Source of the DNA: Microvirga sp. BSC39
GTDB lineage: Bacteria; Pseudomonadota; Alphaproteobacteria; Rhizobiales; Beijerinckiaceae
NCBI RefSeq assembly: GCF_000739015.1
Contig: NZ_JPUG01000070.1
Span: 1 to 64,000, forward strand
Direction of reading: 5' to 3'
DNA: 64,000 nt
Under the pieces are notes generated by a model that saw nothing but the letters and a program-made list of their open reading frames with translations, ran no database searches and was not told the DNA's origin. Positions 56,419-64,000 of the stretch are shown in pieces. A program made the position numbers and the translations under genes. Positions within the stretch are counted from its first letter, which is position 1. Every line of letters starts with the position of its first letter.

Positions 56419-58290
56419 ATGGGTCAAGCGAGTGGCATGAAGGCTGACCCCATCCACGCCGAGGCGGGTTTCGACGATCCGCCTGCTCCACAGAGCACCC
56501 TGGAGCGGCTGAAGCAGTTCGGCCGCATGCTCGTGCAGCGTGCCTCATCCAGCCTGACGCGTCGGATCGTGGTGCTCAACCTGGCCGGGCTCGTGGCCCT
56601 GCTCGTCGGCTTCCTCTATCTCAACCAGTTCCGCGAAGGCCTCATCGAGGCCCGGGTGCAGAGCCTGCTCACCCAGGGTGAGATCATCGCCGGGGCGATC
56701 GCCGGCTCCGCCACCGTGGAAACCAACACCATCACCATCGATCCGGACCAGCTCCTGCAGATGCAGGCCGGAGAGACGGAGCGGTTCAACGACGAGGCGT
56801 TCTCCGCGCTAGAATTCTCGATCAACCCTGAGCGCGTCGCGCCTCTCCTGAGGCGGCTGGTGACACCGACAAAGACCCGTGCGCGCATCTTCGACCGCGA
56901 GGGCATGCTCCTCCTCGATTCGCGGTCGTTCTACTCCCGCGGTGACATCCTGCGCATGGATCTGCCGCCGGTGGCCACCATGGAAGACACGATGACCGCC
57001 ATGGAGCGCACCTGGAACAGCATCCGCAAGATGTTCCGGCGCACCAAACGGCCGGTGCAGGAGGAAGCGGGACCGATCAACGGCAAGTCCTTGGCCGAAG
57101 TGCAGCAGGCCTATGCCGGCCAGCAGGCGAGCGAGGTGCGCGTCAACGCCCGGGGCGAGACCATCGTGTCGGTGGCCGTGCCGATCCAGCGCTTCCGCAC
57201 GGTGCAGGGCGCGCTCCTGCTGTCGACCCAGGAAGGCGACATCGATGCCATCATCGCCTCCGAGCGTTTCGCCCTGCTCCAGGTCTTCCTGGTGGCTGCC
57301 GTGGTGATGATCGTGCTGTCGCTGTTCCTGGCCGGCGCCATCGCGGGCCCGGTGCGGCGCCTCGCTGAAGCCGCCGAGCGGGTGCGTTGGGGCACGAAAT
57401 CGCGTCAGGAGATCCCCGATTTCACCAGTCGTGCCGACGAGATCGGCCACCTGTCGGGGGCGCTTCGCGACATGACCAAGGCCCTGTACAACCGCATCGA
57501 CGCCATCGAGAGCTTCGCGGCGGACGTGGCGCACGAATTGAAGAACCCGCTGACCTCCCTGCGGAGCGCCGTGGAGACCCTGCCGCTTGCCCGCAGCGAC
57601 GAGTCCCGCGGGCGGCTCCTCTCGATCATTCAGCACGACGTGAAGCGTCTCGACCGGCTGATCAGCGACATCTCGGATGCCTCGCGCCTCGATGCGGAGC
57701 TGGCCCGCGCCGATGCGGAGCCCGTGGACATGGCGCGCCTGCTCGAGGCCGTGGTGTCGGTGGCCAACGAGCGCCGCCAGGAGCACGATGCGCGCATCAC
57801 CCTGACCATCGAGAACATGGCCAAGAACCGCGACGCCTTCCTGGTGCTCGGCCACGACAGCCGCTTGGGCCAGGTGTTCAACAACCTGCTCGACAACGCC
57901 CGATCCTTCTCGCCGCCTGACGAGGCCGTGAAGGTTTCCATGCGCCGACGCCGGAACGACGTGGAGATCCTGGTGGAGGACAGCGGGCCCGGCATCGAGC
58001 CCGAGGCTCTCGACCGCATCTTCGAGCGCTTCTACACCGACCGGCCCGAGCAGGGTTTCGGCCAGAACTCGGGTCTTGGCCTGTCCATCTCCCGCCAGAT
58101 CATCGAGGCGCACCGGGGCACGATCCGAGCCGAGAACCGGCTTGGCGCGCCCGACGAGAGCGGCGAGCCCCGGCGTCTGGGGGCGCGCTTCGTCATCCGC
58201 CTTCCGGTCGAGGGCGCCAGGACCCGGATGGAGCAGGGCAGAAGGACCAAGGATCGCGACAGACGGGAGACGGGAAGGAACGGGCCGTGA
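56419..58290 (+). CDS. chvG: ChvG, sensor histidine kinase
   Basis: 623 residues. A cytoplasmic N-terminal extension, membrane span 1 (VVLNLAGLVALLVGFLYL), a periplasmic sensor domain (about 75-290, the stimulus-sensing domain of ChvG), span 2 (VFLVAAVVMIVLSLFLAG), HAMP, the HisKA motif FAADVAHELKNPLTSLRSAVE (histidine about 372) and the ATPase domain (NNLLDNARSFSPP, EDSGPGIEPE, GLGLSISRQII). ExoR binds the sensor domain in rhizobia. The gene overlaps hprK by four bases, linking envelope signalling to the regulatory PTS. Confidence 0.97.
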   Translation: MGQASGMKADPIHAEAGFDDPPAPQSTLERLKQFGRMLVQRASSSLTRRIVVLNLAGLVALLVGFLYLNQFREGLIEARVQSLLTQGEIIAGAIAGSATVETNTITIDPDQLLQMQAGETERFNDEAFSALEFSINPERVAPLLRRLVTPTKTRARIFDREGMLLLDSRSFYSRGDILRMDLPPVATMEDTMTAMERTWNSIRKMFRRTKRPVQEEAGPINGKSLAEVQQAYAGQQASEVRVNARGETIVSVAVPIQRFRTVQGALLLSTQEGDIDAIIASERFALLQVFLVAAVVMIVLSLFLAGAIAGPVRRLAEAAERVRWGTKSRQEIPDFTSRADEIGHLSGALRDMTKALYNRIDAIESFAADVAHELKNPLTSLRSAVETLPLARSDESRGRLLSIIQHDVKRLDRLISDISDASRLDAELARADAEPVDMARLLEAVVSVANERRQEHDARITLTIENMAKNRDAFLVLGHDSRLGQVFNNLLDNARSFSPPDEAVKVSMRRRRNDVEILVEDSGPGIEPEALDRIFERFYTDRPEQGFGQNSGLGLSISRQIIEAHRGTIRAENRLGAPDESGEPRRLGARFVIRLPVEGARTRMEQGRRTKDRDRRETGRNGP

Positions 58291-58742
58291 GCGACCGGGA
58301 GACCATCCATGCCGGCTGCGTGCTCATCGGGGAAGCCGGCCTCCTGATCCGGGGCGCATCGGGTTCCGGCAAGTCGACGCTCGCCCGCGAGGTGGTGTCC
58401 CGTGCCGTCCAGGTGGGCCGTTTCGGGCGCCTCGTCAGCGACGACCGGACCAGGATCGAAGCCCGGCACGGCCGTCTTGTCGCCCAGCCGGTCGAGCCGC
58501 TCGACGGCTGCATCGAGGTGTTCGGCCTCGGGATCGTCCGGCAATCCCACGAGCCGGCGGCCGTCATCCGCCTCGTGATCGATCTTTGCGAGGATCTGCC
58601 GCGCTACCCGGACGAGCGGGACGGGCATGTCGCCCTCTGCGGCGTCATGGTCCCTCGCATTCGCATGCAAGCAGGAGCAGTCTCTGCGGACATCGCTGTA
58701 GCCTGCCTGAGTGGTGTTTGCGACACGGTCGTGACACTGTGA
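58287..58742 (+). CDS. hprK: HPr kinase/phosphorylase, short alphaproteobacterial form
   Basis: 151 residues from GTG 58287, overlapping chvG. It contains only the C-terminal kinase/phosphatase domain: Walker A GASGSGKSTLA (23-33), the acidic segment VSDDRT, and the C-terminal CGVMVPRIRM. The N-terminal domain of Gram-positive HprK is absent, as usual in this class. It phosphorylates HPr on serine; the target serine is present in the HPr encoded two genes downstream. Such systems have no sugar-specific EIIB/C and act in regulation. Confidence 0.92.
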   Translation: MSDRETIHAGCVLIGEAGLLIRGASGSGKSTLAREVVSRAVQVGRFGRLVSDDRTRIEARHGRLVAQPVEPLDGCIEVFGLGIVRQSHEPAAVIRLVIDLCEDLPRYPDERDGHVALCGVMVPRIRMQAGAVSADIAVACLSGVCDTVVTL

Positions 58743-58830
58743 TGAACTTTTGCTCTGATTGCTCTTGCGCTTGGCTTCGCGGTGCACAAAATAGCGGCTC
58801 CGCTCTCGGAGCGTTCGGACCTGTAACATT

Positions 58831-59232
58831 ATGATTGGAATGGTGCTCGTCACCCACGGGCAGCTCGCGACCGAATTCAAAGCGGCGCTCGAGCATGTGG
58901 TGGGACCTCAAGAGCAGCTTGAGACGATCACGATCGGCCCCGATGACGATATGGAGACACGGCGCAAGGACATCATGGACGCTGTGTGCCGGGTCAATTC
59001 GGGCCAGGGGGTCGTGGTTTTGACGGACATGTTCGGAGGCACTCCCTCCAACCTGGCTCTGTCCTGCATGAATGGCGGCTCCGTCGAGGTGGTGGCCGGC
59101 ATCAACCTGCCCATGCTCATCAAGCTTGCCAGCGTGCGCGACGAGGAGCCCCTGATCGACGCGGTGTCCCATGCCCAGGAGGCGGGGCGCAAGTACATCA
59201 ACATCGCCTCGCGCGTCCTCTCGGGAAAGTAA
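58831..59232 (+). CDS. manX: PTS EIIA component, mannose family
   Basis: 133 residues. The phosphorylated histidine is H9 in MVLVTHGQLATEF, and VVVLTDMFGGTPSNLALS is the family signature. It accepts phosphate from HPr. No EIIB, EIIC or EIID genes accompany it, so its role is regulatory, as in other alphaproteobacteria with an incomplete PTS. It lies between hprK and the HPr gene. Confidence 0.95.
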   Translation: MIGMVLVTHGQLATEFKAALEHVVGPQEQLETITIGPDDDMETRRKDIMDAVCRVNSGQGVVVLTDMFGGTPSNLALSCMNGGSVEVVAGINLPMLIKLASVRDEEPLIDAVSHAQEAGRKYINIASRVLSGK

Positions 59233-59237
59233 CCAGC

Positions 59238-59558
59238 ATGGACCGGCTCAGCGACGAGGATTGCCCCCCTGCTCCTGTGCCTGACGGGGCCGAGGTCCGT
59301 GAACTGCCCATCATCAATCGCCGCGGCCTGCATGCCCGCGCCTCGGCCAAGTTCGTCCAGACCGTCGAGCGCTTCGACGCCGACGTGACCGTCACCCGCT
59401 GCGGCGAGACCGTGGGCGGACGCTCCATCATGGGCCTTCTCACGCTGGCCGCCGCCCAGGGCACAACGATCACGGTCACGGCCAAGGGAGCCGACGCGCC
59501 GGCCTGCCTGCAGGCCATCGACGACCTCCTCGCCAACAGGTTCGGCGAGGACGAGTAG
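59238..59558 (+). CDS. ptsH: HPr phosphocarrier protein
   Basis: 106 residues from ATG 59238. H32 in NRRGLHARASAKF is the site phosphorylated by enzyme I, and S63 in GGRSIMGLLTLAA is the site for HprK. The N-terminus is about 15 residues longer than in enteric HPr and is acidic. It relays phosphate to the neighbouring EIIA and can be Ser-phosphorylated by HprK. It follows the EIIA gene by five bases. Confidence 0.95.
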   Translation: MDRLSDEDCPPAPVPDGAEVRELPIINRRGLHARASAKFVQTVERFDADVTVTRCGETVGGRSIMGLLTLAAAQGTTITVTAKGADAPACLQAIDDLLANRFGEDE

Positions 59559-59611
59559 GCTCCAAGGAGCTCCCTCAGCCCGAAGCACCCTGCACGACCC
59601 CTTGCTCCCCA

Positions 59612-59702
59612 CGTCGTCAGCGGCCTTGTACCGGTGATCCCGGTCAGTCGAAGCACGGCGTTCTTCCGTATCGAGATGGCCGGACGGGCCCGGCCATGAC
59701 GG
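59612..59702. repeat. Intergenic palindromic repeat, family 2, copy 2
   Basis: Shares GTCGTC, GGCCTTGTACCGGTGATCCC and GGCCCGGCCATGACG with the copy at 28614-28702, in the same order and orientation, while the middle differs. Confidence 0.75.
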
Positions 59703-59738
59703 GAGAGGTACCAGTGCTGGTCTAACTCTCCGCAAAAC

Positions 59739-59758
59739 ATATAAAGACATCTTTATAT
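59739..59758. promoter_or_regulatory. 20-bp palindrome upstream of ahcY
   Basis: ATATAAAGA-CA-TCTTTATAT is a perfect 9-bp inverted repeat with a 2-base centre, 77 bases before the ahcY start. Shape and placement fit an ArsR-type repressor such as SahR, which controls the S-adenosylhomocysteine cycle in many Proteobacteria; the link is inference. Confidence 0.6.
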
Positions 59759-59834
59759 CTTGATTGCCTCTGCCCCGGCTCTCTGGTAGAGACGGCGCCA
59801 ATTCACCTGGAACTGGTGCAACAGAGAGGCCATC

Positions 59835-61235
<1,401 letters not shown>

Positions 61236-61260
61236 TCGTCCCCTGGTCTACGAACCGCGA

Positions 61261-61287
61261 AAGCCCGGCACTCCGCCGGGCTTTTTC
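61261..61287 (+). terminator. ahcY terminator
   Basis: AAGCCCGGC (61261-61269) pairs with GCCGGGCTT (61275-61283), followed by TTTCTTT. Confidence 0.9.
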
Positions 61288-61389
61288 TTTGCCTGAAGGT
61301 GAGCGAATCGACAGAGTGTCGCACCGGCATGTGTGTGACCGGATTGCAATATGGTTCGACGAATTGCGCACAGGTTCTCCAAAGGAAGT

Positions 61390-61405
61390 TTAAGCCGGTG
61401 TTAAC
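61390..61405 (+). promoter_or_regulatory. Predicted CtrA binding site upstream of divL
   Basis: TTAA-GCCGGTG-TTAAC matches the full CtrA consensus TTAA-N7-TTAAC. It lies 193 bases upstream of the divL ATG, in a 362-base intergenic region that otherwise holds only the ahcY terminator. Confidence 0.65.
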
Positions 61406-61597
61406 CCTCTTCCTGGCGGAGTCGGGGGTAGTCTAAGGTGAACACGAATCGACCGGCTGTGCTTCGGCATCGAACCTGCGCCGGCAGTTCCGTTCATGCG
61501 TAGACGGTTGACCTCTGCGGCGTCGGAAGGCGCAGTCGAGGATTGATCCAACTTGGCCCGATAACCGGGCCGCCAACACGGGAAGGACAGCAACGGC

Positions 61598-64000
61598 ATG
61601 GCCGGGCTTGGGGAGCGACACGACCGCAGCGGAGACGGGAGAAGCCTTCTCGTCGGGCCAGCCCGTGCGTCCCTGTCCTTGATGTTGCTCGCCGGCACCT
61701 CCCACGCGGCCCTGGCCGACGATCTGCTGACGCCCCTCACCGAGAAGGCCACCGACCTCCTCGGGTTCCTGCACAGCTTCGACCTGCACAACGCCGTCTA
61801 TTTCGGCCTCTTCATGGGCCTTGTGGCGACCTCGACCATCACGTCCCTGTTGCTGCGTCATGAGTGGAGACGATCGGAGCGCATGGAGCGGACCCTGCGC
61901 AACGAGCTCAGCGCTTTGCGCGGCGCGGACGACTTGGCCGCTCTTCTGATGGGCTCGGAGCGCCAGCTCCTGATCAGCTGGCACGGCCGCGACGGCGAGC
62001 CGCGCTTCCAGGGCGATCCGTCCATCATCGGCGAGAATGCCCCGGCCCAGCGGGCGCTGGCCTTCGGCACCTGGCTGAGCCCCGCCGATGCCGCCGCCGT
62101 GGAAGGCGCACTCGAGCAGCTCAAACTCCGGGGCCAGGCCTTCCGCCTCACGGCGCGCTGCACCGGCACCCGCTTCATCGACGTGGAGGGGCGCACCATC
62201 GGCGGCCGGGCGATCCTGCGCCTGCGCGACGTGACCGGCGACCGGGCCGAACTGCTGAAGGTCCAGGGACAGCTGGCGACCGCGCGCAGCGATCTGCGCT
62301 CCATGACGATGCTGCTCGACGACGTCGCCTATCCGCTCTGGATCCGCGATACGGACGACCGGCTGCTCTGGGCGAACCAGGCCTATCTGCGCTCGGTCGA
62401 GGCCCGCGATCTCGACGATGCCATCGGTCGCTCCCTCGAACTCCTCGGCGCGCCGACCCGCGAAGAGGCGCGGCGCAAGCGCCAATCGGGCGCCACCTAT
62501 TCCGGCCGTTTGACGGCCGTCGTCGCCGGGCACCGCGCCGTGCTCGACGTGATCGAGCGCCCGACGGCCGGCGGCAGCGCGGGTATCGCGGTCGACGTGT
62601 CGGAGCTGGAGGCGGTTCGCACCGATCTGCAGCGCCAGATGGATGCTCATGTGCGTACCCTCGATCAGCTGCCCACGGCGGTGGCGATCTTCGACGGCGC
62701 GCAGAACCTCATCTTCAGCAATTCCGCCTATCAGCGGCTCTGGGGCCTCGACGCCGCGTTTCTCGCGTCGCGCCCGTCCGACAGCGAGGTTCTGGACCGC
62801 CTTCGCGCCGCCAGAAAACTTCCCGAGCAGGCGGATTTCCGCGCCTGGAAGGCCGATTTCCTGCAGGGCTATCGCTCCGTCGAGCAGCAGGAGACCTGGT
62901 GGCACCTGCCCGACCGCCGCACCCTGCGCGTGGTCGTCAATCCCAATCCGCAGGGCGGCGTGACCTATCTGTTCGACGACGTGAGCGAACGCTTCGAGCT
63001 CGCCTCGCAGGTTCATTCGCTCACCCGCGTGCAGAGCGAGACCCTCGACACCTTGAAGGAAGGCGTGGCCGTGTTCGGCTCCGACGGCCGACTCAAGCTG
63101 CACAACCGCGCCTTCGCCGACATGTGGAGTCTCGCAGCCGAGATGACGGCCGCGAACCCGCATATCGATACGGTGATCAAGGCCTGCCGCTCCCTGTCGC
63201 CGCGCGACGAGCCGTGGATCGACATCCGCGGCGCGGTGGCGGGCCTGGCCGACATGCGCATGGGCCTGTCCTGCCGCATCGAGCGGCTCGACGGCTCGGC
63301 GCTCGACTGCACGGCGCAGCCCCTGCCTGACGGCGCAACGTTGCTGAGCTTCACCGACGTGACCGCGAGCGTGAACGTGGAGCGCGCGCTCACCGAGCGC
63401 AACGATGCGCTGCAGCGCGCCTCGCGCCTGCGCGACGAATTCGTGCATCACGTGTCCTACGAGCTGCGCTCGCCGCTCACCAACATCATCGGCTTCACGC
63501 AGCTGCTCGGCGACGAAACGGTGGGCGCGCTCAACCCGCGCCAGCGCGATTACGCCGATCACATCATGCGCTCCTCGGCGGCGCTGCTGGCGATCCTCAA
63601 CGACATTCTCGATCTCGCCTCCATCGACACGGGCTCCCTCGAGCTCAGCCCCGAGATCGTCGACATCCGCTCCACCATCGAGGCTGCGATGCGCGGGCTT
63701 GAGGATCGTCTCGCCGAGTCCTCGCTGCATCTTGTCATCGACGCGCCGGACGACATCGGCACGTTTGTCGCCGACGGCAAGCGCGTGCGCCAGATCCTGT
63801 TCAACCTGCTCTCCAACGCAGTCGGCTTCTCCTCGCCCGGCCAGACGATCCGTGTCTCGGCGCGCAAGCGCGGCGGTGAGGTGATCTTCGAAGTGAAGGA
63901 CCAGGGCCGCGGCATTCCGCCGGAGGTTAAAGCCCGCGTCTTCGAGCGGTTCGAGAGCCACACATTAGGCACCCGCCACCGCGGCGTAGGCCTTGGGCTG
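61598..64000 (+). CDS. divL: DivL-type sensor pseudokinase, 3' end outside window
   Basis: 801 codons are visible; the frame is open at the window edge. A membrane span (YFGLFMGLVATSTITSLLL, about 68-86) is followed by several PAS domains (about 95-600), then a HisKA-type dimerisation helix and the ATPase domain (LFNLLSNAVGFSSPG, VKDQGRGIPPE, RGVGLGL). In FVHHVSYELRSPLTNI the position normally held by the phosphoacceptor histidine is tyrosine (residue 621, codon 63458-63460). A tyrosine at this place is the hallmark of DivL, which acts with CckA and DivK on CtrA. A CtrA-type site lies upstream. Synteny after ahcY fits Rhizobiales. Confidence 0.88.
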   Translation, partial: MAGLGERHDRSGDGRSLLVGPARASLSLMLLAGTSHAALADDLLTPLTEKATDLLGFLHSFDLHNAVYFGLFMGLVATSTITSLLLRHEWRRSERMERTLRNELSALRGADDLAALLMGSERQLLISWHGRDGEPRFQGDPSIIGENAPAQRALAFGTWLSPADAAAVEGALEQLKLRGQAFRLTARCTGTRFIDVEGRTIGGRAILRLRDVTGDRAELLKVQGQLATARSDLRSMTMLLDDVAYPLWIRDTDDRLLWANQAYLRSVEARDLDDAIGRSLELLGAPTREEARRKRQSGATYSGRLTAVVAGHRAVLDVIERPTAGGSAGIAVDVSELEAVRTDLQRQMDAHVRTLDQLPTAVAIFDGAQNLIFSNSAYQRLWGLDAAFLASRPSDSEVLDRLRAARKLPEQADFRAWKADFLQGYRSVEQQETWWHLPDRRTLRVVVNPNPQGGVTYLFDDVSERFELASQVHSLTRVQSETLDTLKEGVAVFGSDGRLKLHNRAFADMWSLAAEMTAANPHIDTVIKACRSLSPRDEPWIDIRGAVAGLADMRMGLSCRIERLDGSALDCTAQPLPDGATLLSFTDVTASVNVERALTERNDALQRASRLRDEFVHHVSYELRSPLTNIIGFTQLLGDETVGALNPRQRDYADHIMRSSAALLAILNDILDLASIDTGSLELSPEIVDIRSTIEAAMRGLEDRLAESSLHLVIDAPDDIGTFVADGKRVRQILFNLLSNAVGFSSPGQTIRVSARKRGGEVIFEVKDQGRGIPPEVKARVFERFESHTLGTRHRGVGLGL

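Noticed and set aside
59780..59834. SAH or SAM riboswitch in the ahcY leader
   Set aside because: The leader is short and does not show the conserved cores of the SAH or SAM-II riboswitches; a protein operator explains the palindrome better.
61433..63961. 842-codon minus-strand frame opposite divL
   Set aside because: Antisense shadow of the divL gene; no ribosome site and a composition rich in Arg, Ala and His typical of such shadows.

Overview
The window looks like a chromosomal segment of a GC-rich alphaproteobacterium of the order Hyphomicrobiales (Rhizobiales). A Methylobacteriaceae member such as Microvirga or a relative fits, but that is inference. Three things point there: the linked block pckA / chvI-chvG-hprK-EIIA(Man)-HPr / ahcY / divL, a minCDE operon, and alphaproteobacterial-type regulatory motifs (CtrA TTAA-N7-TTAA, LexA GTTC-N7-GTTC, FnrN/FixK TTGAT-N4-ATCAA).

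Positions 1-5238 are accessory DNA: the inner end of an island or prophage-like element integrated at the 3' end of a tRNA-Arg(CCG) gene. It carries an IS5-family (IS427-type) insertion sequence, a GIY-YIG protein, two tandem paralogous small proteins, a DUF6894-type protein and a secreted His/Arg-rich protein. It also carries a 43-residue membrane protein behind a consensus LexA box, and a tyrosine integrase. A decayed second copy of the integrase 3' end with its terminator (3292-3500) suggests two related elements inserted here in succession.

Positions 5376-24034 are chromosomal. In order: rRNA modification genes (rsuA-, rsmC-like), two transporters diverging around a perfect FNR/FixK box, an RlpA protein, two conserved envelope proteins, minCDE with a CtrA box, a TAXI solute-binding protein, a TPR/coiled-coil periplasmic protein, and an XRE-cupin regulator that seems leaderless and autoregulated together with a GNAT enzyme. 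Then come a TSUP permease, cysteine synthase, a DsbA-like protein and oxyR.

Positions 24127-41300: katA diverges from oxyR; a metallo-hydrolase, the glutathione-dependent formaldehyde pair frmA-fghA, a NUDIX enzyme, a SIR2-like protein and ampG follow. A D-xylose module comprises xylF-xylH-xylG, an SDR likely to be the xylose dehydrogenase, and a divergent ROK regulator with a clear operator. A large RTX-type calcium-binding protein is interrupted by a one-base frameshift.

Positions 41698-64000: polA, a class III nucleotide cyclase, a glutamine amidotransferase, a Na+/H+ antiporter, two FAD enzymes related to L- and D-2-hydroxyglutarate oxidation flanking an orphan sugar-ABC ATPase, and pckA. 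These are followed by chvI-chvG with the regulatory PTS genes, ahcY with a 20-bp palindrome, and the first 801 codons of divL, where the usual phosphoacceptor histidine is a tyrosine. Six intergenic palindromic repeats (two families) sit between genes throughout the chromosomal part.
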